Assembly: GCF_020524325.1 (NCBI RefSeq)
Contig: NZ_JAIVKY010000007.1
Span: forward strand, 558,001 to 622,000
Length of the DNA stretch: 64,000 nt
DNA from: Sutcliffiella horikoshii
GTDB taxonomy: Bacteria; Bacillota; Bacilli; Bacillales; Bacillaceae_I
Direction of reading: 5' to 3'
Shown here: one piece after another, positions 26,266 through 35,963 of the stretch
Position numbering within the stretch: position 1 is the stretch's first letter
Layout of the letters: each line of letters begins with the position of its first letter
Program-made: the position numbers and the translations under genes
Notes under the pieces: model-generated
The model's input: only the letters and a program-made list of their open reading frames with translations
The model's database searches: none
What the model was told of the DNA's origin: nothing

Positions 26266-27144
26266 GTGTCGGCATTCCATGGAACGAAAATCAATCCAGA
26301 CCGTTTTCACAAAAGCCAATTAAAGTTCTATGCATTTCTAATACCGCTCGCCATCTTTATGGCTATGCCCATCGTCTTTGTCTTTTCTCACGCCTTTAAG
26401 CCGATCGATGAGCTATTCGCTTATCCACCGCGCTTCTTTGTGCAAAAGCCGACGATGCAGAACTTTATTGATTTAATGAACAACACAAGTACATCGGGCG
26501 TTCCGATGTCCCGTTACTTGTTTAACAGTATCTCCATTACCCTTATCGTCGTCTTTGTCACTGTCCTTATCAGTACGATGGCAGGGTATGCCTTATCAAA
26601 AAAACGATTCAAATTAAAGAAAACCATTTTTGAAATCAATACACTTGCCTTAATGTTTGTTTCGGCGGCAGTGGTGATTCCACGTTATCTTTTAATTGAA
26701 AAGGTGGGACTGTTGGACACGTTTCTTGTTCATATTTTCCCACTGATCGCCATGCCGATCGGCCTTTTCCTGGTAAAACAATTTATCGATCAAATACCGA
26801 ACGAATTAATAGAAGCAGCCCAGATGGATGGGGCGACGGACTACCAAATTTTCGGAAAAATCATCATTCCGCTTGTAAAACCCGCGATTGCGACCATTGC
26901 GATCCTATCTTTCCAACTTGTTTGGAATAACACGGAGACCTCGACATTGTTTGTTGATAATGAAAATTTGAAGACTTTTGCCTTTTACATGTCGACATTA
27001 ACTTCGGCCACAAGTGGTAACACAGTAGCGGGTCAAGGAATGGCAGCAGCGGCATCTTTAATTATGTTCATTCCAAATTTAATCATCTTTATCATCTTAC
27101 AAAGTCAAGTAATGAATACGATGGCACATTCAGGAATCAAGTAG
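26266..27144 (+). CDS. Sugar ABC permease, MalG type (first pair)
   Basis: A 292-residue permease with six helices. The EAA loop reads [20 protein letters not shown] near 183-202. GTG 26266 is preferred because AGGGAGTG lies 6 bases upstream; an earlier GTG at 26257 overlaps that site. Partner of the MalF-type permease upstream despite the 300-bp gap filled by the hairpin repeat. The NHL-repeat gene follows 18 bases later. Confidence 0.9.
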   Translation: MSAFHGTKINPDRFHKSQLKFYAFLIPLAIFMAMPIVFVFSHAFKPIDELFAYPPRFFVQKPTMQNFIDLMNNTSTSGVPMSRYLFNSISITLIVVFVTVLISTMAGYALSKKRFKLKKTIFEINTLALMFVSAAVVIPRYLLIEKVGLLDTFLVHIFPLIAMPIGLFLVKQFIDQIPNELIEAAQMDGATDYQIFGKIIIPLVKPAIATIAILSFQLVWNNTETSTLFVDNENLKTFAFYMSTLTSATSGNTVAGQGMAAAASLIMFIPNLIIFIILQSQVMNTMAHSGIK

Positions 27145-27162
27145 AAGGGGGAGAAAAAGAGT

Positions 27163-29187
27163 ATGAAGCGCATTTTCATTGGCTTATTGACTGTATGGTT
27201 AATCCTCCTTTCTCCTTTGCAATCATTTGCAGCCCTGTCTGTTCCATATAATACAGAGACGGTATCAACAGAAGGGGATATCATTGAAACGCAAACCGCT
27301 TATATTCCGGTGGGGCTTTTCGGAAGTACTAGTGATATAGTCAATCCAGAAGATGTCTATATTGATCAGAACAACGATGTGTATGTGGCTGATTCCGGTA
27401 CGAAGAAAATCACCAAGTTTGATGAGAATGGTAGAAAACTGTTAGAAGTCGGAGAAGGAATCCTGCAAATGCCGACTGGGGTTTTTGTGGATGAAGAACA
27501 GCAAATATATGTAGCGGATTATACAAATGAAAAAGTCTATCGTTTTTCTGAAGAAGGGGAAATGCTCCAAGAATACGGAAGACCGGATTCTCCCCTTTTT
27601 GGAACAAAAACGCCGTATAAGCCACAGAAAATTACGGTGGACAAACGAGGCAACCTATACATTATCGGAGAGGGTTCGACAAATGGAGTCATCCAGGTTG
27701 GTCAGGATGGTACATTTCTCGGATTCTTCGGGGTAAACCGTACAAGACCGTCGTTAATGTCTGTAATCCAGGATGCACTGACAACAGACCAGCAGCGCTC
27801 CAGCATGTTTCTAAAAGTGCCGCCAGCGCCAACTAATATTGCGATTGATGAAAAAGGACTCGTTTACACCATTACAGCGGGTACTAGCTTTGAAGTCATT
27901 CGAAAGCTGAATATTGCAGGTGGGAACATTTTATCACCGTACATTTCTGAGATTACTAATCTTCAGGATATAGCAATGGGGCCGCTTGGGAACTTCTTTG
28001 TTTTAGCTAAAGACGGAAGAATCTATGAGTATGATAGTTTTGGAAATCTGCTCTTTATTTTTGGCGGTAAGGATGATGGAACAAACCGCCTGGGATTGTT
28101 TATGGATCCTTCAGGAGTTGCAACTGATAATCTCGGGAGGGTTTTTGTTACAGACCGTGAACGAGGAACAGTTCAAGTACTGGAACCAACAGCTTTTGCA
28201 GAAATGCTTCATGGCGGGATCTCACTCTATGCGCAAGGGCTTTACATAGAGAGTGAGCAATATTGGAGCGAAGTGTTGCGCATGAATTCTTCCATTGGCC
28301 TTGCTCATAACGCCATGGGGGAAGCTTATTACAAGCAGCAAGATTATGAACAAGCATTAAAATCATTTGAACTGGTAGGGAATGTGGAAGGCTATTCCGA
28401 TTCCTTCTGGGAAATTAGAAACCAGTGGATGAATGAAAATCTGAGTACTGTTTTTACTATCTTAATCGGATTATTTGCAGTCAGGGCGACCTTGCTTTTT
28501 GCATATAAAAAGAAAGGAATCTTAGCCCCGGCAAGGAACAGATGGCAGGCATTCAAAAATAGGAAACTATTAAGTGAGCTATTATTTTTAGGCAAATTCT
28601 TACGTCATCCAATTGACAGCTTCTATTATATTAAAAGACAAAGAAGGGTATCCGTTTTATCGGCTACCATCCTCTATATCATTCTTTATTTGGAATTCTT
28701 GTTCATGAAGTATTTCACTGGATTCATTTTCAGGGGCGGTATCACTTTAGAGCAAATTAATTTCGGTATGGAATTCATACTCTTATTCCTGCCAATCATT
28801 CTATTCATCGTATCCAACTATCTAGTAAGTACGATCAACGATGGAGAAGGAAGATTCTCAGACATCTATATTGGAACCATTTATTCTTTGGCACCGATCA
28901 TTTTGCTCTTGGTTCCGATTACACTTATGTCAAATGTGCTTACGCTAAATGAATACTTCTTGTATGTATTCTTTATGCAAGTGATGATGGGATGGTCGTT
29001 GATTATCTTGTTTATCATGATCAAAGAAATTCATGCCTTTGAATTCTGGGGAACGGTACGAAACATCTTTACGACGATTTTCTGTATGTTGATTATCGTA
29101 TTGGTATGTTTCATCATCTACGTATTAATAGATCAGGTTATTGATTTTGTAACAGCAATCATTCAGGAGGTGATTCTCCGTGTTTAA
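27163..29187 (+). CDS. NHL-repeat/TPR membrane protein with Yip1-like C-terminus
   Basis: A 674-residue three-part protein. Signal peptide 1-23; a six-bladed NHL-type propeller at about 40-340 (repeats such as NPEDVYIDQNNDVYVADSGT and MPTGVFVDEEQQIYVADYTN); a TPR-like helix pair near 350-410 (GLAHNAMGEAYYKQQDYEQA); then six membrane helices from about 425 to 670, a Yip1-like layout. The propeller would face outward. It lies inside the sugar-uptake operon, so a scaffold linking external binding proteins to the permeases is plausible. I know of no tested function. It overlaps the next gene by 8 bases. Confidence 0.75.
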   Translation: MKRIFIGLLTVWLILLSPLQSFAALSVPYNTETVSTEGDIIETQTAYIPVGLFGSTSDIVNPEDVYIDQNNDVYVADSGTKKITKFDENGRKLLEVGEGILQMPTGVFVDEEQQIYVADYTNEKVYRFSEEGEMLQEYGRPDSPLFGTKTPYKPQKITVDKRGNLYIIGEGSTNGVIQVGQDGTFLGFFGVNRTRPSLMSVIQDALTTDQQRSSMFLKVPPAPTNIAIDEKGLVYTITAGTSFEVIRKLNIAGGNILSPYISEITNLQDIAMGPLGNFFVLAKDGRIYEYDSFGNLLFIFGGKDDGTNRLGLFMDPSGVATDNLGRVFVTDRERGTVQVLEPTAFAEMLHGGISLYAQGLYIESEQYWSEVLRMNSSIGLAHNAMGEAYYKQQDYEQALKSFELVGNVEGYSDSFWEIRNQWMNENLSTVFTILIGLFAVRATLLFAYKKKGILAPARNRWQAFKNRKLLSELLFLGKFLRHPIDSFYYIKRQRRVSVLSATILYIILYLEFLFMKYFTGFIFRGGITLEQINFGMEFILLFLPIILFIVSNYLVSTINDGEGRFSDIYIGTIYSLAPIILLLVPITLMSNVLTLNEYFLYVFFMQVMMGWSLIILFIMIKEIHAFEFWGTVRNIFTTIFCMLIIVLVCFIIYVLIDQVIDFVTAIIQEVILRV

Positions 29188-31441
29188 GAAAATTCTGCTC
29201 GTCATGCTTATTGCCATTCTTCCGGTATCCGTATTTGCTGAATCATTGACATCAAAGGAAGAGTTGGAAGATGTCGAAGTGGAAACAGAGCTCGGAGAAC
29301 AGACTCTCCGCTTTGATTCCAATCAATTTACCCAGCCAGAGAGAGAGAATAAACCGTTATCCGAAGGAAGCCTTGAAGGCTTTACAAAGGTAACGGAGAA
29401 CGACAAGCTTGCGCTGTATGTACAAGAAGAGTCGCTTGCTATAAAAATTAAAAACAAAAAAACGGGCTATATTTGGCACTCCGGTGTAGATAATGCGGAG
29501 AATTACCGTTTGAACAACACTTGGACAGATATGGTGCAATCAGCCATAACGATTGATTACTTGGATCGCCGCGGAAACATCAAAACAGAAAGCATTCTGA
29601 CGGAAGAAACGAAACCAAGCATTCAACTAAACGACGACGGTTTCACCGCAGAGATCGATTTCCGTGGTTCCAGCATTGAAGTCGTGCTGAATGTGACGCT
29701 TGAAGACGAAAGCATTGTGATTGATGTGCCAAATGAAGGCGTTCAGGATGGAACTTACAATAAGATTGTAGCGATGAAAGTTTACCCATTCCTTGGTGCC
29801 GCACATATGGATGATATCACCGGGTATTTGTTCATACCGGACGGAAGCGGTGCACTGATGCGTTTTGAAAAAAGTGCTTTCCGTTCAGATACACCATTCA
29901 TCGGTTCCATTTATGGAGAAGATGAAGGGTTTACAAGACCGAAAAACACAGACGATGATTACACATACCCGGCACAGACGATTTCGGTTCCTGTCTATGG
30001 TGCCGTACATGGTGTCAAACAGAATGCCTTCATCACATCCATTGAGGAAGGGCAAAGTTATGGTCGAATCCTAGCTTACCCGTCTGGTGCATCTACTGAT
30101 TTCTTTTGGGTAACATCAGACTATCAATATCGTTTTAATTATTTTCAGCCGACAAGTAAGAGCATGGGAGGCTTTAACGTCTACCAAGAAGAAAAAAACA
30201 ATTTCAATATCAAACAGAAAGTCATGTTCTTATCCGATGAAGAAGCAGATTATGTCGGAATGGCAAACAGATATCAGCAGCATTTAGAAGATAAAGGCAC
30301 GCTTTCTAATAACAACGAAGACAAAGTAGATCTTCGCCTGGAGCTTTTAGGCGGGGAAACGAAAAAAGGCCTGATTTGGAATTCCGTGGAGCAAATGACA
30401 GAGATTCAAGACATTCCTCGTTTTGTAGAAGAGTTGGAGCAAAACGATGTCGATAATCTGCATGTGGTATTAAGAGGCTGGACAAAAGGTGGACTGACGG
30501 GAACGCTGCCACAAAAGTTTCCGTTAGAGAAGAAAGTTGGCAGTAAAGGGGATTTGGAGGCAACCATCCAAACTTTAGAGGAAAAAGACATTCCTTTCTA
30601 TCTGCACACAGACTTCACAACCGCTTTTGACGGCGCATCCGGCTTTTCCGGAAGCAAGGATGTTTCTAAGAAAATTAACGGACAGCCGATGACGCAGAGT
30701 AAATTTGGCTATAGCAGTTATTATCTCAGTCCTGCGAAATCGCTTGAAATTGCCAAAAAAGATGCAGCTGATTTCAAGGATCACGGGGTAGAAAATATAG
30801 CAATTGAAACGACTGCAAGTAAACTATTCTCTGACTTTAACAAAGGTATGTCTTCTTCAAGAGCAGAGATGATTGAATTGAATCAAGAACTATTTGCACA
30901 TTATCAAGAGCAAAATATTGATTTATCCCTATATCGTCCGAACAACTACGCTTGGGGTTATATGGACAAGTACTTGGATATGCCGATGTATTCCTCTAAC
31001 TATATGTTTGTTACAGACACCGTTCCGTTCTTACAAATAGTTCTGAAGGGATACACGCCGTATTATGCGACCTTCTCCAACTTCTCCCATAATCCAACGG
31101 AAGAAGTGCTGAGAATGATTGAGTTTGGTGCTTATCCTTCCTTTTATCTGACTAGGGAGTCCGCACAGCTATTAATGAAGACTCCTTCAAGAGGTTTGTA
31201 TACGTCTGAGTTTGCTAGTTGGAAAGAAGAATTGATCAGTCAATATAGTCAAGTGAAAGAAAGTCTTGGAAAAGTAGAGAACAGCTCGATTGTCGATCGA
31301 ATTGTTCATCAACAAGGGGTGTCTGAAGTTGTCTATGAAAATGGTGTTTCTATTTTCGTTAACTACACGGATTCAGAAGTTACCATTGACGGAACAACGG
31401 TCGCAGCTACGTCATTTAGCATAAAAGAAGGGGGGAATTAA
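29180..31441 (+). CDS. DUF5696 protein, possible glycoside hydrolase
   Basis: A 753-residue exported protein with signal peptide 1-20, starting at GTG behind AGGAGGTGATT. The N-terminal half (about 60-320) is beta-rich (YVQEESLAIKIKNKKTGYIW), resembling mutarotase-like sandwiches. The middle (about 380-640) has barrel-like features, with WTKGGLTG near 433 and FYLHTDFTTAF near 474. This matches DUF5696, which is uncharacterised. The fold pattern and the sugar-uptake operon suggest an extracellular glycanase or glycan-binding protein, without proof. It is coupled to the NHL-protein gene upstream. Confidence 0.65.
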   Translation: MFKKILLVMLIAILPVSVFAESLTSKEELEDVEVETELGEQTLRFDSNQFTQPERENKPLSEGSLEGFTKVTENDKLALYVQEESLAIKIKNKKTGYIWHSGVDNAENYRLNNTWTDMVQSAITIDYLDRRGNIKTESILTEETKPSIQLNDDGFTAEIDFRGSSIEVVLNVTLEDESIVIDVPNEGVQDGTYNKIVAMKVYPFLGAAHMDDITGYLFIPDGSGALMRFEKSAFRSDTPFIGSIYGEDEGFTRPKNTDDDYTYPAQTISVPVYGAVHGVKQNAFITSIEEGQSYGRILAYPSGASTDFFWVTSDYQYRFNYFQPTSKSMGGFNVYQEEKNNFNIKQKVMFLSDEEADYVGMANRYQQHLEDKGTLSNNNEDKVDLRLELLGGETKKGLIWNSVEQMTEIQDIPRFVEELEQNDVDNLHVVLRGWTKGGLTGTLPQKFPLEKKVGSKGDLEATIQTLEEKDIPFYLHTDFTTAFDGASGFSGSKDVSKKINGQPMTQSKFGYSSYYLSPAKSLEIAKKDAADFKDHGVENIAIETTASKLFSDFNKGMSSSRAEMIELNQELFAHYQEQNIDLSLYRPNNYAWGYMDKYLDMPMYSSNYMFVTDTVPFLQIVLKGYTPYYATFSNFSHNPTEEVLRMIEFGAYPSFYLTRESAQLLMKTPSRGLYTSEFASWKEELISQYSQVKESLGKVENSSIVDRIVHQQGVSEVVYENGVSIFVNYTDSEVTIDGTTVAATSFSIKEGGN

Positions 31442-31443
31442 GC

Positions 31444-32307
31444 ATGAAGCAGCTATCCATGCGCTCGAAGAATTCGCTAACAGGATTATTGTTCATCTCA
31501 CCATGGATTCTTGGGTTTCTCTTATTCACAGCTTATCCCCTCTTTTATTCCTTGTACTTAAGTTTTCAAAAAGTAAGGATTACTACAGAGGGTATCCAAA
31601 CGACCTTTGTAAAGTTTGATAATTTTAAAGATGCCTTTACAGTGGATGCATTGTTCACCCAAAAGCTGTTGACGTTTGTGCAGGAGCTGGTGTTATCGGT
31701 GCCAATCATCATTGTATTTTCTTTAATCATTGCGATTCTGTTGAATCAGCCAATCCGCTTTCGTAATTTTTTCCGGATGATTTTCTTCCTTCCGGTTATC
31801 ATTGCGAGCGGCCCGGTTATCAATGAATTGATTTCACAGGGTGTGACATCGATTCCGTCCATCAAGGACTATGCGATATTTGAAACGATGCTCTCTGCTG
31901 ATTCCTTATTCAGCAGTGTGCTCCTGTATTTAATGGATAACCTGATCATCATTTTATGGTTTTCCGGAGTGCAGTTCTTAATATTCCTGGCAGCCTTGCA
32001 AAAAATAGATACACAAGTCTATGAAGCTGCCAAAATTGACGGCGCGTCCAACTGGGAATGCTTTTGGAAGGTGACACTGCCAAGCATTTTCCCAATGATC
32101 GTCGTTAATACGGTTTATACGATTGTGACATTCTCGATATTCTCGTTAAATCCAGTCATCGAGCATATCCAAACAAATATGTTTCAAATCAATACAGGCT
32201 TTGGCTATGCCTCAGCCCTGTCATGGATCTACTTCCTATTGATTGCGGTTGCACTGGGTATTTCAGTAGCACTGTTAACCGTTAGAGGAAGAAAAAATTA
32301 TGCTTAA
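31444..32307 (+). CDS. Sugar ABC permease, MalF type (second pair)
   Basis: A 287-residue permease with six helices and the EAA loop YEAAKIDGASNWECFWKVTL near 194-213. It starts 2 bases after the DUF5696 stop. It and the next gene make a second complete permease heterodimer in one operon. The two pairs are clearly diverged (EAA loops differ), so they are not a recent duplication and probably take different ligands or partner with the two different binding proteins. Confidence 0.9.
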   Translation: MKQLSMRSKNSLTGLLFISPWILGFLLFTAYPLFYSLYLSFQKVRITTEGIQTTFVKFDNFKDAFTVDALFTQKLLTFVQELVLSVPIIIVFSLIIAILLNQPIRFRNFFRMIFFLPVIIASGPVINELISQGVTSIPSIKDYAIFETMLSADSLFSSVLLYLMDNLIIILWFSGVQFLIFLAALQKIDTQVYEAAKIDGASNWECFWKVTLPSIFPMIVVNTVYTIVTFSIFSLNPVIEHIQTNMFQINTGFGYASALSWIYFLLIAVALGISVALLTVRGRKNYA

Positions 32308-32321
32308 AGGAGGCCGTTATC

Positions 32322-33281
32322 ATGGCAAGCGAATCGCTGACTAACCGCAAACCAAAAGGGACAGGCATCGTGACCAGGTTGAAAAAGCTCGCTTTCGGAA
32401 TGAAAGGGAACGACGGCCTTCTATATAAGCTATTCATCTACGGCTTGTTAATTGGAATTGGCTTTGTATACTTATTCCCGTTGCTTTATATGATTTCATA
32501 TAGTTTAAAAAGTTTGGATGATATCTTAAATCCACTAGTAAACTGGATTCCAACACAACTTTATCTGGATAACTATCAATCTGCATATGCAGTATTGAAG
32601 TTCGTACCTACTTTAGTGGAGTCTCTATATGTGACAGCAATACCAGCCATTGTTCAAACGGCAGTATGTGCCGTTGTTGGCTATGGGTTTGCACGCTTTG
32701 CCTTTCCATTCAAACGGACCATGTTTGTGTTGGTATTGGCGACGTTCATCATTCCTCCTCAAGTGACGGTCATCCCTCGTTATGTATTTTTTAACGAGAT
32801 AGGTATTCTGGGAAGCATTCAAGCTTTCTTGTTCCCAGCCTTACTTGGACAAGGAATCAACAGTGCCATCTTCATTCTGATTTTCTATCAGTTCTTTAAA
32901 ATGATGCCAAAAGCGCTGGAAGAAGCAGCCCAGCTTGATGGCGCAGGATATTTACGTATATTCTTAACGCTTGCGCTTCCAATGGCTGCACCTGCTATCA
33001 TCATTTCGTTCTTATTCTCCTTCGTTTGGTATTGGAACGAAACATATCTGGCAGCGATCTATTTTGGTAACTCATTAACAACCTTACCGCTCGAGCTTCA
33101 AAAGTTCGTAGCGACCTATCAACAGATGTACCCGCAAAGTGGTGGGGAAGCATCTGAAATAAACGAAGGCATCAATATGGCAGGTACAGTTATGACGATC
33201 TTGCCGATGCTTGTTGTCTATGCAATCACACAACGCTGGTTTGTTGAAGGTGTCGACCGCTCCGGTATAGCGGGTGAATAA
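32322..33281 (+). CDS. Sugar ABC permease, MalG type (second pair)
   Basis: A 319-residue permease with an extended N-terminus (about 40 residues before the first helix) and the EAA loop LEEAAQLDGAGYLRIFLTLA near 203-222. AAAGGAGG lies 9 bases before the ATG. It ends the uptake part of the operon; the next 155 bases hold new control sites for the phosphorylase/glucosidase genes. Confidence 0.9.
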   Translation: MASESLTNRKPKGTGIVTRLKKLAFGMKGNDGLLYKLFIYGLLIGIGFVYLFPLLYMISYSLKSLDDILNPLVNWIPTQLYLDNYQSAYAVLKFVPTLVESLYVTAIPAIVQTAVCAVVGYGFARFAFPFKRTMFVLVLATFIIPPQVTVIPRYVFFNEIGILGSIQAFLFPALLGQGINSAIFILIFYQFFKMMPKALEEAAQLDGAGYLRIFLTLALPMAAPAIIISFLFSFVWYWNETYLAAIYFGNSLTTLPLELQKFVATYQQMYPQSGGEASEINEGINMAGTVMTILPMLVVYAITQRWFVEGVDRSGIAGE

Positions 33282-33324
33282 GTGGGTAAAGAGTGCTGTT
33301 ATGGCCTCTTTATCGAAATAAATA

Positions 33325-33401
33325 GAAACGTTTCGAAAAATATACCAAATTTTATTACAGAAAAGCTTATATTTATGCATTGTTTTCAGTGAAAACGTTT
33401 C
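33325..33401. promoter_or_regulatory. Two LacI-type operators before the GH3 gene
   Basis: GAAACGTTTC at 33325-33334 and AAAACGTTTC at 33392-33401 lie 67 bases apart, both within the 155-bp leader of the glucosidase gene. A spacing near six helical turns would suit looping by a tetrameric repressor. Confidence 0.65.
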
Positions 33402-33436
33402 GTATATATGCAGTGCGATTGGGGAGGTAATTAAGG

Positions 33437-35596
33437 ATGGCTAAAAACATGGAAAGTCTTCTAGAACAAATGACATTAGAGGAAAAAATAGCCCAGCTCA
33501 TGCAATTGGCAACATTCTTCTATAAAGGTGCAGCAGGGGATGGAGAAATTACCGGTCCTTTAGAAGACATGGGAATTTCAAATGACGTGGTGCAAAACAG
33601 CGGCTCTGTCCTTGGTGCATCAGGAGCGTGGGAAGTTGCCAATATTCAACGAGAGCATCTTGCAGAAAACAGGTTGGGAATTCCTCTACTGATGATGGCA
33701 GATATTGTCCACGGATTTAAAACCATCTTTCCAGTACCTCTTGCAATTGGTTGTTCCTGGGATACAGAGCTTGCCGAAAAGAGTGCAGAAATTGCCGCCA
33801 AAGAAGCATCTGTCTCTGGTGTTCATGTCACATTTGCACCGATGGTCGATTTAGTAAGAGATCCTAGATGGGGACGAGTGATGGAATCAACAGGGGAAGA
33901 TCCTTATCTGAACAGTGTCTTTGCCAAGGCCTTTGTTCGAGGCTTCCAAGGAGAGGACTTGACCAATGACACTCACCGTGTTGCAGCTTGCGTAAAACAC
34001 TTCGCAGCATACGGGGCACCAGAAGGAGGCAGAGATTATAATACGGTCAACATGTCAGAAAGACAGCTTCGCGAGTCTTACTTGCCGGCGTATAAAGCGG
34101 CATTAGATGAAGGCTGCGAAATGGTTATGACCGCTTTTAACACGGTCGACGGCATTCCTGCATCAGGTAATAAAAAGCTGATGAGAGACCTTCTGCGCGA
34201 GGAATGGGGCTTTGACGGTGTCATGATTTCCGACTGGGGTGCTGTAAAAGAACTGATTCCACATGGCGTTGCAGAAGACGAACGAGAAGCGGCGCTGAAA
34301 GGTCTTGAGGCAGGGGTGGACATCGAAATGATGACCGCCTGTTATGCAAAAAACCTTCAAGATCTTGTTGGGAGCGGCGAACTTTCGGAAGCGCTGATCG
34401 ATGAATCGGTCTTACGAATTCTCAACTTAAAAAACAAACTTGGACTTTTTGAAAATCCATACCGCGGTACGAGCGAAGAACTAGAAAAAGAAGTCATCAT
34501 GTCAGAGGAGCACCGCCAAGTGGCAAAGGAACTTGCCATCAAATCTAGTGTTCTCTTAAAAAATGATCAGGTTCTACCGTTGAATAAAGACAAGAAAATC
34601 GCAGTAATCGGACCTTTTGCGAAAAACGGGGACGTGCTTGGTCCTTGGTCCTGGCAAGGTTCAAAGGAAGCCGCAGTACAGGTTTATGACGGACTGCTTG
34701 CCAAAACATCTGAAGCCAACCTTTTGGTTGCACAAGGCTCTGACATCGAAACGATGACAGAAGAGCAGCTCACACAAGCTGTGGAAACAGCAAAGGAAGC
34801 AGATGTCATTGTCCTTGCACTTGGGGAAGCATCTGAAATGAGCGGAGAAGGTGGCTGCCGTGCAGACATCCGCCTGCCTGAAGCACAATTAAAGCTTGCA
34901 GCGAAAATGAGGGAGCTTGGTAAGCCAGTCGTGACCGTTCTTTTCAATGGTCGTCCGTTAGATCTTCATGGAGTAATTGATCAATCTGATGCATTACTTG
35001 AAGCCTGGTATCCGGGAACGGAAGCTGGATCGGCCATCGCGGACCTGTTGTTTGGAGAGGTGAATCCTTCCGGAAGACTTGCGATGAGTTTCCCATATTC
35101 TGTTGGACAGGTGCCTGTCTACTATAACTGTTTCAACACAGGGCGCCCGCAAGGCAAAAACAAACAGGAACGCTATGTCACCCATTATCTTGATATCCCA
35201 AATGAGCCACTACTTCCATTTGGATACGGATTAAGCTATACAACTTTTGAATACAGCGATGTGAACTTATCAACAGATAGTTTAACAGAAGACTCCAGTA
35301 TCGATGTGACGGTCAACGTAACGAATACAGGTGAACGCGCCGGTGAAGAAACGGTTCAGTTCTATATCCGTGACCTCTCAGGCGAAATTGTCCGCCCGCT
35401 TAAAGAGTTAAAAGGATATGAAAAAGTTTGGCTAGAGCCTGGTGAAACAAAACAAGTCACTTTCACCATCACAGAAGATCAGCTTCGTTACTATCATTCG
35501 GACCTGACCTTCCAGAGCGACAAAGGCATATTCCACGCCATGATCGGCCCAAACAGCAACGAACTAACAATAAAAGAGTTCATTTTAAATAAGTAG
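33437..35596 (+). CDS. GH3 beta-glucosidase
   Basis: A 719-residue cytosolic family 3 hydrolase without signal peptide. The barrel domain begins at LLEQMTLEEKIAQLMQLATF, and the nucleophile Asp lies in VMISDWGAV at about 266. The second domain (about 385-590) and the C-terminal FnIII-like domain (about 630-715) are complete. The neighbouring GH94 phosphorylase points to beta-1,2 glucans; in Listeria a GH3 enzyme of about this size next to the phosphorylase cleaves sophorose. It would turn imported oligomers into glucose. GGGGAGG precedes the ATG, and two LacI-type operators lie upstream. Confidence 0.88.
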   Translation: MAKNMESLLEQMTLEEKIAQLMQLATFFYKGAAGDGEITGPLEDMGISNDVVQNSGSVLGASGAWEVANIQREHLAENRLGIPLLMMADIVHGFKTIFPVPLAIGCSWDTELAEKSAEIAAKEASVSGVHVTFAPMVDLVRDPRWGRVMESTGEDPYLNSVFAKAFVRGFQGEDLTNDTHRVAACVKHFAAYGAPEGGRDYNTVNMSERQLRESYLPAYKAALDEGCEMVMTAFNTVDGIPASGNKKLMRDLLREEWGFDGVMISDWGAVKELIPHGVAEDEREAALKGLEAGVDIEMMTACYAKNLQDLVGSGELSEALIDESVLRILNLKNKLGLFENPYRGTSEELEKEVIMSEEHRQVAKELAIKSSVLLKNDQVLPLNKDKKIAVIGPFAKNGDVLGPWSWQGSKEAAVQVYDGLLAKTSEANLLVAQGSDIETMTEEQLTQAVETAKEADVIVLALGEASEMSGEGGCRADIRLPEAQLKLAAKMRELGKPVVTVLFNGRPLDLHGVIDQSDALLEAWYPGTEAGSAIADLLFGEVNPSGRLAMSFPYSVGQVPVYYNCFNTGRPQGKNKQERYVTHYLDIPNEPLLPFGYGLSYTTFEYSDVNLSTDSLTEDSSIDVTVNVTNTGERAGEETVQFYIRDLSGEIVRPLKELKGYEKVWLEPGETKQVTFTITEDQLRYYHSDLTFQSDKGIFHAMIGPNSNELTIKEFILNK

Positions 35597-35619
35597 TTTG
35601 TAACGAAAGTGCAGTACCA

Positions 35620-35923
35620 GCAGGTGATTGGAGAAAAAGGCGAAGCTAAGCCACTGAAAACTGATATTTCGTGTGAATAAAGATTTACAGCTGTTGGTTG
35701 GAGAAAAAGGCGAAGACTCCAGCGGGGGAGTAGCGACAATGTTGAGACCCCGCAGTGAAACGAGGAGGCTCAAGGTCGCCCCGCGGAAAGCGAAGCCATT
35801 TGCGGAAATCAACAACGGTGAGAACCAAAAAGTAATATCATAGATTTTTTCAGTGGCGTCGGCGTAACAGAGGAAGCTCATGTAAGCCCCTAGGAAAGCG
35901 AAGCCTTTTCCAAAATCACCTGC
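35620..35923. repeat. Nested hairpin repeats, copies E and F
   Basis: Copy E (35690-35816, ends GCTGTTGGTT and AATCAACAAC) is enclosed by the arms of a second element F: GCAGGTGATT at 35620-35629 pairs with AATCACCTGC at 35914-35923, and inner arms CCACTGAAAA and TTTTCAGTGG also match. The whole forms one inverted structure of about 300 bp between the glucosidase and phosphorylase genes. Confidence 0.8.
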
Positions 35924-35963
35924 TTCGTATCAGCAGCCCAACCATTAAAGGAGGACTTTAATC

